Source of the DNA: Ciona intestinalis
Taxonomy: Eukaryota; Chordata; Ascidiacea; Phlebobranchia; Cionidae
Direction: 5' to 3'
Length of the DNA: 64,000 bases
NCBI RefSeq assembly: GCF_000224145.3
Contig: NC_020173.2
Coordinates: 4,537,001-4,601,000, forward strand
Part shown: positions 49,047 through 61,400 of the stretch, piece after piece
How positions within the stretch are numbered: position 1 is the first letter of the stretch
How the letters are laid out: each line of letters starts with the position of its first letter
Made by a program: the position numbers and the translations under genes
The notes under the pieces: model-generated
What the model was told of the DNA's origin: nothing
What the model saw: the letters and a program-made list of their open reading frames with translations, nothing else
Databases searched by the model: none

Positions 49047-50268
49047 CAGGTAAGGTTATGTTTTTCGTTGTTAAACTTAATTCTCAAAACCACTGACTAT
49101 TTAAGATGCCATATTCACCAGTGTTTCTAACAGGTGCATTAATGACAGTATTCTTACACATCATACTTCAAAAGACACCCCGAGTCGTCCGAACACTACA
49201 AACAATTGCCCCATCCGTAAACAATTTTTAATTTGGAATCATCATCAAGTGCAAAACAAACACAGACAAAACGGAGTTTCAAAATCGTATGTTCCAGTCA
49301 GACATTGCAACGGAATCGGACACTTAGCGGAACATCTAAATCAATCCTCTTAAATCGTACGAACAGCGACGGCACTTGAATAGGGGTGATTAGAAGGCTG
49401 TTTCACACAGAAAGTTTAAACCGGTCTCGTAATATTATTTGTCGGTTCTTTCAATCTAATCTGTATATAAACAGGGCGTTCTGCATGTAGAAGAAATCGC
49501 CGCTAGGAAAATTTTAAACTAAACCAACCAGCCGCTCGCGGTAACACTGTATATTTATATTTATAAAGACGATTGTTTATGCACTGTCTCGTCCAGTAAA
49601 TATAAGCATTATATTTTCTGCTATGACCAAATAGAAAATAGTTTGCGCTAAAATTAATATAAACATAAAATTACACCCGTAGGTCTCAGAAACAAACTTT
49701 CTTGTTTTGTACATTTCGTACAGCTGTGTAATTTGAAGTGACTTTAACGTAAACATTTTTTTCAAACTATATTTTAAAGCCCAACTTTGTGCCTTTGCAA
49801 CGATATGCAAATTGCGATTTATACATTTTGTGTCGCTGCGACGAAAATATTTATAGTTTCGAGCGAAATGGCCGCACTTCATTCTTCATGTAAACGAATG
49901 CTTGACCTTGAAATACAGATCGGAGTTTTGTAAGCTTTGGTTCAATGCGTGTTTTGTTGTGGCAGAGCTGCAGGGAATAGATTTTAATCAGGTTTATAAA
50001 TATCTCGTGGAAATTTAGCTTCATGGATCAACATAAGTTTATTGATTTTTAAGCTAGAATTGTAAAGAATAATTGTTACATACTCGCTTGTATACCTGGA
50101 CATTTAAATTTCTGAATTCCTTTCTCCTTAATTGCTGAAACTTTATACGATATAACAAGAGAGCAGAGCTCTAATGAATGGGAACGAGTTGTTAACACCT
50201 TTTTTTAGTTTCACTTTGTATTTAGTTCACGGTTATAGCAGGTGAGTTGATTCTATCTCTTTTCAGAG
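49047..50268. other. 3' side of XBP1-like gene and intergenic spacer
   Basis: AT-rich, with no homologous coding frame. If the donor at 49050 is used, a further XBP1-like exon or 3' UTR exon could lie here, but I cannot place it. Confidence 0.5.
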
Positions 50269-50463
50269 ATATAGTAGGTGAGGCAAGACGGGACGCATTT
50301 AGCACATTATGTCTAAACATCCCGATCGTGTTTGAACCATTTACAATGGTCTATGGGAGTCTTGAGGATACAGTTTTATAATTCTTCAAATGTCTCTGCT
50401 TACTACCAAAGTTATTATATAGATTGACAACAGTGGCCAACGATAATACCCGACCCAACTATT
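50269..50463 (+). mobile_element. MITE-like element, ATAGTAGG family
   Basis: About 195 bp from atagtaggtgaggcaagacg to atacccgacccaactat, with imperfect terminal inverted repeats. The internal order matches the copies at 35946 and 37291. It lies just upstream of INTS14. Confidence 0.65.
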
Positions 50464-50653
50464 ACTAAAGTGGGTAACTAGTCGTGCTAACGAAGTGCTT
50501 CATATGTTACCTACCTACCTGGTGACAATGGCGAATTGCGGGGTGAGACTTCTGTTTTAACAAACCTTGCGCTCATCTGTTTTGTTATGTCACAATGCGG
50601 GTTTGTTTTTCGTCATTGTTAAGGGAATTTCCAAGAAGCTGTGAAAGTGCACC

Positions 50654-52132
50654 ATGCCTGTTATTGTTGCTGTTGATGCGTCTCTTTCTATGTGGCGCAA
50701 TGTGTTTGAGGGCGAAGAAAAAAAGACAACGAGATTTAATATTGCAGAAGAATGCACAAACCAAATATTGGATCACGTTACCAGTAAGTTTAAGCTGGAA
50801 AGCATGGCGCTGTTATCTTGTTCGTCCAGTGTTACTGTACTAAGTGATTTTACAAGGGATCTCTCCATGCTAAAAAACGGATTGAAAGCGCTTAAGATTG
50901 GCGACAAGGCTGATTTTAGTTCGTTTGTAAACTATCTGAATCATTTTGTTGTAAAAACTTGGGGTCGAATGCAATCTTGCACTGTAATAGTTATCACTGA
51001 TGGTGGGATTGTGTCTGTAGAAAGTCTAGATGCCCTCAAAAATGCTCAAACAAAAAATTCTTTGTTTGAATTTCCATGTAACTTACATTTCCTCTGCATT
51101 GAAACACTACAGAATTTGAAATTGAGTGGCAGCTATTATTTATTGCATGAAATATTGAAGATAAATGAAGATTTAGGTTCAGTTGTCCCACTACTTGAAA
51201 CAAAAACCCCAGAAATGGGTTTGCCAGGCATGGTTGCGACATCTATTGACAAATTTTTAAACAATACATTAAAAACTTTTGAAACAACATTAAGTTGTGG
51301 GAATCTTTCCAGTCGAATTTCAATTTTTCCCTCACCAAAAGCTCAAAAGTCGATCAACAGTTCATTAGAAGCTGAAATCTTTACAGTTAAAGATAAAATA
51401 AGTATTGTTGGTTTTCTTAATATATCAGACATCAGAAACCCCCCTGTTTTATCCCGCCATCTTTTGCTGCCAATAACTCCAACAGAGGTAGAAGACATTT
51501 CAACCCATCCATCATTTAGTGTTGTATTGCATGGAAGTTTAAAAATGGAGAGTAAAGTTGCTCTGGTGAAATTAGCCACTGAATGGTTTGGCATCATCTA
51601 TTCATGGGCGGACAGCAAAACTAAATCAAACTTGGTTTTATCCATACTCCCTGTAGGTTTGAACTGCATACCATGGCTGGGTAACTTCAACCAGCTAGCA
51701 CCTGCTTCTATGTGGCCTGAAAGCTTATCCAGCAAGAAGCCCTCAATTCCCAGCTTCCCAGTTCAGTCGAAAAGGTTTATGAAAAGAAGTTATTCCCAAC
51801 CAACTGTAGCGTGGACTCGTGCCACAGGGCTACAGACTGACGTGCAGAAAATTCTACGCAGCGCCAAAAAACTACCAGAAAAATCGCACGTTTTTTACAA
51901 AGATTTAAATCGCTTGCGACGTGCCGCTCTTTCTTTTGGTTTCCATGACTTACTAGATGGAATATCTGCGCTACTGGAGAGGGAGTGTACCTTGCTACCT
52001 GGAACAGCTCATCCAGAAGCCACCCTTCAACTTTCACATGCAGCTCGAGAACTGAAAAGCACGATAAATAAAGGACATGAGCACACTATTGAACCTTTAA
52101 AAACTGATTTTAAGTTTCAAGGTTTAAAATAA
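50654..52132 (+). CDS. INTS14: Integrator complex subunit 14 (VWA9), single exon
   Basis: INTS14 is part of the nuclear Integrator complex (the INTS10-13-14 module) that processes snRNAs and attenuates transcripts. 492 codons; human INTS14 is 518. An N-terminal von Willebrand A domain starts MPVIVAVDASLSMWRNVF (human MPTVVVMDVSLSM), with a D-x-S-x-S metal site at residues 8-12 and VIVITDGG near residue 115. The middle beta-barrel has NPPVLSRHLLLPI (human SPPVLSRHLVLPI) and SFSVVLHGSLKMES. The C-terminal helical part has GLQTDVQKILRSAKKLPEK and LLERECTLLPGTAHPEA, almost identical to human. No intron is needed. The start is the first Met and matches the family. Confidence 0.96.
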   Translation: MPVIVAVDASLSMWRNVFEGEEKKTTRFNIAEECTNQILDHVTSKFKLESMALLSCSSSVTVLSDFTRDLSMLKNGLKALKIGDKADFSSFVNYLNHFVVKTWGRMQSCTVIVITDGGIVSVESLDALKNAQTKNSLFEFPCNLHFLCIETLQNLKLSGSYYLLHEILKINEDLGSVVPLLETKTPEMGLPGMVATSIDKFLNNTLKTFETTLSCGNLSSRISIFPSPKAQKSINSSLEAEIFTVKDKISIVGFLNISDIRNPPVLSRHLLLPITPTEVEDISTHPSFSVVLHGSLKMESKVALVKLATEWFGIIYSWADSKTKSNLVLSILPVGLNCIPWLGNFNQLAPASMWPESLSSKKPSIPSFPVQSKRFMKRSYSQPTVAWTRATGLQTDVQKILRSAKKLPEKSHVFYKDLNRLRRAALSFGFHDLLDGISALLERECTLLPGTAHPEATLQLSHAARELKSTINKGHEHTIEPLKTDFKFQGLK

Positions 52133-52290
52133 TATGTTTTCTGCAGTTATTCACATACATGGATATTTACATTTTTCATTCCATGTTCAGAAAGTAGTTA
52201 TTGTTTTTTTTCAATTGTTTTTTATTTTATTATTAACTTTACTCATCATATCTGTGTTGAAGACACAATCATGGTGTTGGAAAATTTAGG

Positions 52291-52296
52291 AATAAA
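52291..52296 (+). terminator. Poly(A) signal AATAAA of INTS14
   Basis: AATAAA lies about 160 bases after the INTS14 stop and 137 bases before the DCAF1 start codon. Confidence 0.65.
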
Positions 52297-52378
52297 AAAT
52301 TCAGAATTGTATTCTGATAAGCTATGATATCTGTAAATTTTTGTTGTTATACATTATATTAATACGCCATAACATTGT

Positions 52379-52410
52379 TTTCTACACAGCCTAACTACAA
52401 TATAACACAG
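52379..52410 (+). promoter_or_regulatory. Candidate splice acceptors directly upstream of DCAF1 start
   Basis: ttttctacacag ends at 52389 and a second acag ends at 52410, with the ATG at 52433. There is little room for an upstream exon after the INTS14 poly(A) signal. These may be trans-splice acceptors, as known for tunicate spliced-leader genes. Confidence 0.35.
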
Positions 52411-52432
52411 TCTACAATCTGTTACTAACAAA

Positions 52433-55400
52433 ATGGCTGCTGCAACTGCACCAACAGCCACGGATGATGCTAAAACATATCTCAGTGAAATAATGGAGGA
52501 ATTAAATCAGTTAGAAAGCACTGAACCTGGATCTGAACCTGTATCAATTCTAACAAAGTTAGTTTTTAATTAATAAGCTTTCAATGGCTACCATTTAAGA
52601 TTTATATATATAAAATAATAATATATATATATATTATATATATTGTTTGTTGTACAAGTTTGGATTAATGTGATTTATATTATATTTTTTACAGTATTTG
52701 TGTTGTGCAGGTAAATTTAAACAGACTTTTTTTTATTCAGACTTTCTGAACGAGTTGAAAAAGAAACTGAAGATTTTCATAAACAGGATCCAGATCCATT
52801 TGATGATAGACATCCAAGTAAGCATATTCTAGTTATTATACCAATACATTTTAAAATTCAGTCATGTTTTGCAGTTTTTGTTCTAAACCTTTATTTGGTT
52901 GTGTAGCATCCATCTAACCATTACACTTTCCCACAGTTTACATCATACCCAACTGTTCATTTGGTAAATTCCTTAAAGTTCTTACCAAGCACCATAGTCA
53001 GTTCTTGGACAAAGTAATCAACACATATTTGCATTCAACCACCAATCCTGATGATAACGAGACATCACTTCGTTCAGTGTCGGCACGTTTTCTTCTTGGT
53101 GTGATGCCTGGTCTGGACATGACAAAAATCTTTTCATCAAATGTAAAAATGTTATTACTTTTAATTTTTTTCAATTGATTTGGTATTATCTATTTTCCAA
53201 TAACCGATTTCCTCCCATTAAAAGGAATTGCAAAGCTAGTAAAAAAAACTAAAGGAGCATTGGCCAGTAAAATCTTAAACATACAATACTCTGTCACCCT
53301 AATTTTATGAATATAAAATTGTCAAAACAAAAGTGAAAATCATGTTTGTATTCGGTCGACAGTGTCATTACAAAAAAGGAGTTTTTTAATAAAAATGTTT
53401 AAATTTAGACGGAAGCTTTTACTTTACTGGAGCGTTGGATCAAAACAAAACCTGAACCTCTATGTACATACGCCACTGGAATATATTCTTATTTGTTGGA
53501 ACATCATGAGATATGTTCCCAGCGTCATAGTGAAAGTTCTGCATTGGTATGTAAATATAAAATATATCTCTTTAGACTTGGGTTAGCACTTTTTCCACTA
53601 TACCAGAGTAGAGAAACGCAGAAACCATTCTGTTACATTTCTGCATAGCATAAATCTGTGTATATATTTACATGTGATTTTTGGATTCTTTAAAAAGTAA
53701 CAAAATTCAAACAATAGCTACCTTTTGTAAAGTTTATTTTGAATATTTAGGTTCCAATTCTATTGCGCCGCTTATGGAATTTAATTGAGCCTGGAAAATA
53801 TCCTGAAAATGAACAATCTGAGACAACAAAGTGTGATTTGCAACCAAAGCAACCAGAAACAACTTCTTGCAATCAAACTGACACAACATCCAACCCTGTA
53901 AAAAACTCAAGTGTTAAAAAGCGGAAACTGTCTGCTACAGAGGAATGCAGCAAAGCAAAAAAAGAAAAACATGAAACAAAAACCTTACATAACAAGAATC
54001 AAACCGAAAATAACGTTGGTTCGTCAATAGAGTCACCATTATCATCACCAGTACAGAAAAAGAAAAAGGATTTTATAAGTTTGCCGTTGATGAATGAGAT
54101 AATGGATAGCGAAGTCAGCAATAGTAGTTGGTAAGTGTGTGGGGCAAATTTGTCAGCGAATGCTGTTTTGTCGCTTAGTTTGTAATTTGTTCTGTGTTCA
54201 CTTACTGGTTGTGCCTTTTTTATGGTGCACTTATCGACATCGTGGTCTTCTGGTTTAACTGCAGGATTATTTTATCATCTGACTTACTCCCTATATATGT
54301 ATTATATATATATAATATTTAATTGGGTTTGCCATTTTAGTTTATTGTATTTTTAATTTTTGCCATTTCAGTTTATTGTATTTTTAATTTTGCCATTTCA
54401 GTTTATTGTATTTTTTCAACTGATCTACAACTACTATTTATTCCTTTTTTTGCAAACTTGGCCTTCAGCCCATAGCATTGCACTAACCTAATCTAGCTCT
54501 ACCAATTTCTAGACAGTGGATTTCCAAATCCTAAGTTGCATTTCTTTAATAAAATATTTCTTTATCCCAGGGTTGACATGATGCCGATAGTTATTGGATG
54601 TTCCTACAGTCTCGCACCTCCTTTATCTTCAAGTGTTTGTGAACGATATATTCTTAACTTCTTAACTCCACTTGGTAGGTATTATTTTAATTGTAAATAT
54701 ATATATATATATTTTTTTTGTAGATAAGATATAGAAAAAAAAATATCGTAAAAAACAAACATTTTCTTATCTGGTATATATATATATAATATATATGGAT
54801 ATCTGCAAATTCATAATGAAGCTGTATTTAATTAAGATGATGCTAAGAATTGTCGGAATATAAATCGCTCTGGTACATCATAAGGTGTCAAATTTTGATT
54901 GCTGCATATTTAGTAGCAATTAAAGTTCCCTCTCTTTTATAAAGATACCAACACCTAAATTCCTTACCTATTTTAATTTATTATTGCTTTTTTCCACCAG
55001 GTGAATATCAAGATCTTCTCTCAATTTTCCTTGAACTAAAAGCTCTTGATCTGGTCAGACATTATCTTGAAAAAAGTATAACTAACGATGGCTTGCTAAC
55101 GTTCTCTGCTCTTCGATTTTTTGCTTCTCTTCTTTGTCACAACAAGGTGTTTTAGAATTTTTTTGGTTATAAATTTTTACACAAAAAAATAACTTACTAA
55201 ATTCCCAAATGGGTTGTAGCACTCAGGGTAACAGGCCAACTCTGCCTTAAATCTCAGGAATAGGATACTTTTACGTACATATTCTTTTAAAAAAGACATA
55301 ATATATTACACTTTTGTTTTTAAAATGATTTGAATTGTCCCTTTAAAATAGGATATTCTAGTTTTATATATATTGCATAGAGCCATAGAATATTAGTAGC

Positions 55401-58400
55401 CTTACCAACATTAAAATACTTTATCAGATTGCTGCAGAATTTGTTGAAAATTTAGGAGTTCAACGCCTTCTGTCGGTTATTCGTCCCTCCATGGGTGCTA
55501 CAGGTGTTTCTATCTGTCTCTACTATCTTGCTTATAACCGAGACGCCATGGATAGAATTTGCCAGCTTCCGTCTAAAGTAAGTAAAGTCACCGCCAAAGG
55601 TTCATAAAACAAATCAGTTTCAGTAAAAAAAAATCAGAAAAAACACCTGAGTAAAAAAACATTTGAAAAAATCTTGGATCCAATTTGAGCATAATATATA
55701 ATTTTGATTTTTGGTTTTCGTAAACTTCCCAAAACTGTAGGTCTCTTTTAACTTAAAATGCTTTTTTTCTGATTTTAGGTTTTGCTTAACTTGGTCAAAT
55801 ACACAGCATGGCTCCTTGAATGCTCCCATGAGTCCGGAAGATGCCACGCTGCTCTCTTCTTCTCCATTTCTTTCCAATTCCGAATCATTCTCAAGTTGTT
55901 TGACCAACAGGTACAAACTATTGCGTGCCTTGGTGCCTGTTTCACACTGGAAAATCAAAAAAAAAAACAGTTTAAACTGACTCATTTTAAAAATTTAAAT
56001 AGTTTTTCACAAAAACTGTAAAACATGATTGAATCTCAAAATGTACAGTGCCAAACATTTTAACCAAACGATAAAACCTGATTATTTCATTCTTGTAAAA
56101 CTAAATGTTTAGTAGCTTTTTTTCAAGTGTTTTGTTTTATAGTAGTAGTTTTTGTCTAAATATTTTCTAAAATGTTTTAGTAGCTTTTTTGTTAAGTTAT
56201 TTTGGCTGTTTGACACAGAATGCTCTTCGTAAACTCCTAAACGTGCTGAGTACTCTTCCGATCATCAGTGGAGACGGGGACATCAATGTAACTGATGAGG
56301 AGAACCAGTATACGTATCGTCAAGCTGCACGCACTACATGTGCAACATTAAGAAAGTGGGTGTTTTTATATATATTATAAATACATATATTTTTATATGC
56401 TGGCCCTGTGGCTCAGTGGTTAGAGCTTACATATACTAGAGGTCAGAGGATATGTGTTCAAGGCTCGTCTCTAGCCTTGTTGTGGGTGTGTCGTGTATGT
56501 GTCCTCGGGCACATAACAGTCACTGCTCAAACTGAGCAGTTTTCCATGGTTGTCTGAATTGTCAGTCAAAAAACAAAACAGATAATAACCACTTACAGCA
56601 AATTTACAAAAAACACCAGTTTTATAACAACTGTCATGCCCCACCAAGCAAGTATAAATCGATAAATAAATGACATTTATTCTTTTTAGTTTCAGTCTTT
56701 GTATTATTTTCAATTCTGTAATTACAACACTGTTATTCAAAACAGGCCTCTATCTTACGCATAATTTCTGTAGTTCTTATATTACAAACAATACATTTAA
56801 ATAGCCTATCCTAAATCACTCTCTATTTTGTGTTTAATGGTTGTTGGTAACATTTATTGTTTATTCAGATACTTTGAAACTCACCTTCTTATTAAAGTAA
56901 AGATGGTGAAACAACAATTACAAGTTCAAGAAGACACTTCACGTCATACGAGTCAATCAAAGGTAATTTGTTCAAATATATTTCAACATTGATTCTATTT
57001 TTTATTAAGTTTGTTTCATGTGTTGTTTTAATGTTCTTTGAACCTACAAGTTTCATGTACACCTGTTTATATAAATGAATGGTTTGTCGTTTTTAAAAGT
57101 TCACTTAAGTAATGAATTTTGTTTAACTTAAATGACCCTGCATATGTACATACTAAAGTGCATTGATATTCTCATTCAAGTCATTACAAAAAACAAATAA
57201 ATTTTATTTTTTAATAAACAGTTTAGTGATTTTACAATTTTAGTGATTTATCCAGTGCTTTTTTTAATTTTTAAACTACAACTTATAGTTAAATTACTTT
57301 TTCCGCGACATTACTTAATTTTTTGGCCTGACAAACCATAATTACATTCACATATCAGATATCACTTACATTTCTATTACTAAGGTGATTGATTGTGATC
57401 GCGAAAATGTTCTTGAATATCTTGACTTCTTGCTTGGCTTGGAACAAACTTACTCAGCTATTCCTCCATCTGTGCTTGTTAACTGGCACCCAGTGCAATC
57501 CTTCATGACACTGGATGGGGTTAAATTACTTCTCAAGGTATTTCAAATAATATCTTTTAAAACGCCAAAAGTTAAACCGAATTAAAAAATAAAAATTTAC
57601 TGAATTTATGTTTAGACAAAGTTATCACAAAAAGTTAAAAAAATATGTTAAAAAAACGAAATCATGTTTTTGTACAAAATTATAAAATCTATGTTAAAGT
57701 ATTCATGTTTGTATTTATTATTAAAATCTATTACTTTTTGTATTATTTTCTATGTGACATAGAATTGATTTCATGTTTAATGAGTTTTACTGTTATTTTT
57801 AACCTTTGGTTTTTTTTATGCATTTTTATCTCAGTTGATTGCAATCACATGCGAGTGGTCCAACTACAATGGTAAAGCAGAAACGTTACGTTCTGCACTT
57901 GATTGCCTTGCAGTGGTCACTTTATCCACCAAAGCACAATTGCAACTTTGTGAAACAATCAACATTCCGGATTCTTCCACGCCCGAAACTGGTATCAGGT
58001 GTGTGAAAAGCATTTAAACATAAAATCTAAAGTATTATCTTATTTGAAAAAAAATGGATAAATAAATAGCCTTTTTGGTGTGAATGAATGAACTTACTTC
58101 ACCCTCACATGGCCACAAACACAGTCGTTATAACATGGATGTTCACTGAATCAATTTGTCTACATTTTTATGCCAAAAAAACTTCATTACTGGTAGGCCT
58201 GTAAAATTCTGTGATTTGCTAATAATATACACCATTTTACCCATGGCTACAACACAATGTACCTAAACACAGCAGCAATATTTTACTGTTACATATAAAT
58301 CATACTTTGTCAATCAAGATAAAAAGTCATAATTTTCTATTTTTCTTCCACAGCATCTTGTTAAATGTAGCAGAAGGAGAATCATATACAGGAATTGAAC

Positions 58401-61400
58401 CAGAACCTCAAAAATCAGCTCTGGCTGTCATTGTGAATTGTGTGTGTGGTCCTCAGTATAAGGTAGGCTTGCAAACAAGTGTATGCAGGGGTAGTAATTC
58501 AAGGGTGGAAAGGATAGCAACAGCAAGTGCAAAATTAATATGCATAAAGGCTTCTGTAGATTACATATCCAATCATATTTAAACACCCATTCACCCTTGG
58601 GGGTAATGGGTCAATTCTGGCCTAAATCCTAAGACCAATGGTGTGCCTTGCTGGGGGACCTCACCCACATAGAATAAACTTACTCATTACTGCACCATTT
58701 AGTATGATAAATCGTTAAAAAATTATAATTTTTTTGTCTCTTTGATTACGGTAGCGAAGATTTAGAAACATTTTAAACTAAAAGACAGGATATAGCGACA
58801 AAACAACAGTTGTTATATCACGCTTACTTTTAAAATTATATTTACAATTAATTGGAAGAAAATAAGTGTGGTCGCAACACCTAGTAGACAAACAATCTAT
58901 TTATGTTTCATTATTATCAAGTTAAACTTCTAACGTAAACAAAAGTTGCGTGAAGGCACGACCTGACAATCTACTATAGAACAAACTTGATTTGTGTAAC
59001 TGTAAAATGTGTTTAGTTTGAAGGTACAGTGGGTAGGGTGGTAAACACAACTCCTCAAAATCGATCGGTCTCCAAGTTTATTGATGAAGCAAGAAGGAAG
59101 TTGTGGGAATGTGTGAAGACTAATAACGGAATCAAGGTTATATATATATGTTTGCTACTTCAGTGTATTGTTACTTAGTTTACAGATTAATGAATATATC
59201 TTATTTATCCGGGCTTGGTGTTCTGTTTCGTACACTTAATCTTCTATTCAATTTTCATACAAAACTATATTATTACTTCTGTTACCAGCATATGCATAAT
59301 ACCATCTTTATCAAACATAAATACTATTAAAAGATTACATTATTTGTGGTAACTTGTAATATGGCACGAAGTGTATGAAACAGAACATTCAAGTTACAAC
59401 GACTGTCGTTTTCCGGCTATGCGAGAATAAAGCACGATTTATTCATTCTTTTATCAACTATTCTATAATTATCCAGATCCTGCTCCATCTCCTCACCATC
59501 ACCCACCCTGCTGTTCATGCTGATGATTTGAGGTTACTAGCATGCAAGGTATGGTAACAACAACAAACATAAGAAATATTCCATATAGAAAGTTTATATG
59601 TATATCTATCTTATCAAAATTGCATTCAAAAGTACATATTACATGATTTTAATGCCCTACTTTTTATTTTTTTTAAGAGTTTTTATTTGAACTCATTTTG
59701 TTATGTGACTTATGCCTTGCATTTTGAATTCACTCTTACTGGTGCACTCCCATGTTATTTCAGGCCTTGTGTGGTTTGTGTCGATGTGAAACAGTGAAAC
59801 AGATTGCATCCATGCTTCCAATGTTTAACAATGGCCAGCTACAAGCATTGACGAGACAACCAGTGATGCAGGATCGAAAAAAGCAACACGCGAGGTTTTG
59901 CAAATACATGGAAGAACTAACAGGTTTTAAAAATTTTTTTTAACCTTAGTGATTGAGGTCCTTGTCAAGGACCTGGGTTTTGGACCTGATTTCGCCCATT
60001 GCTTTTTACAATACCTACATTTTATGCCTAATATTTTTGACTTATTTTCTAACAACAGAACAAGTATCCGGGAAGCCGAGTGCGTTTAGAATGGACCTGG
60101 AAAGCTTAAGAAAGGTAGGTTGACCAAATAACTGATGTTTGGACTGTCTTGTTCTGGATATTAATAAGTTTTAATAACAATTTTCCCAATAAAAATTTAC
60201 AAAACGAAACAAAAAAAACAAATTAATAATTTTTCATCTAAAACTTTTTAACCCAAAAATATCTTTACTTAATTGAAATAATGTTTTAATATTTCCCCTT
60301 ACTGCTATCTATCTAACTTATTTATCCATCACCAGGCTCACATTGTTTCACAAACCGTGATACGTTACGATAATCGCGAGTTGCTTCAGCTCATACACAA
60401 CCATCTACAATGGTCTGGTTTACATTCAAGTGCAGCATCATTGGCAAAGGAAGCTTTACTCAACACACCAACCACATTCAGTCCATCTGTGCTTTCAACT
60501 CCAAAGAATCTTGTCCGGCATGTAAGTGGTGGTGTCGCGATTCCATTTGTGTATATATTTGATAAATGAATAAAATAAAGTTAAAGTAAAAAACGTCTTG
60601 AAAGCCTCCCCCCTTTTATTGATTTCTGGCTATTCCAGTGTATGTAACTGACACTTAGAAAGTGCATGGTGTAAGTGCACGTTAGGCGCACCTAGTGCCA
60701 ACTTTTAAAACTGTGGTTACAGGCACTCACTGGAGGTGCTGGAGATGCATCGACCCCAGCAAGTCGGAAAATCTCCTTTAACAGAGGAACACACGCTCAT
60801 GGTTCAACCCCAGCTTTACCCCCTCATTCCTCTGTTATGTGCACACCTACACAAAAGGTTAGAGCTGTGTTTTCTTGTGTGATAATAAAAGTTGGTCTTA
60901 AATGAATGTAACAACTATTAAAGTGAAGTAAAGTTCACAAAGATACTTTAAATTGGAAATGTGTCACCAACACAAAGGTTACAACTATGCCCAAAAGTGT
61001 TTCAATTCTGCAAAATAAGTTGTTATTGAATAAACGTAGCAATATTCAAGAAATAAAAACTTTACAAAGTTGGTATAAGTTAGAAATTTTTTGTTTTATC
61101 TTATAAATATATTTGGCTTATTTTTTTCCTACAATTATTACATAGTATATGTGCTGTTTATTATATGCTTTTGTATATAATATTTGAGAAATAATTAAAA
61201 TTTGTTATTCACTCTATTTTTCCCAGCAGAAAATGAAATTCCGTAACCGATTAGAAAATGGTCAAACTACCGAACCCAGTGGTATGGACATTCAGAAATA
61301 TCGATTATCATCAAATGGACGAGTAACTGTAGTTGAACCAGGTCTCCTAGGTGCTGATAAAGATTCCCACACCCCAACACTTAACACAATAGTTGCTGAC

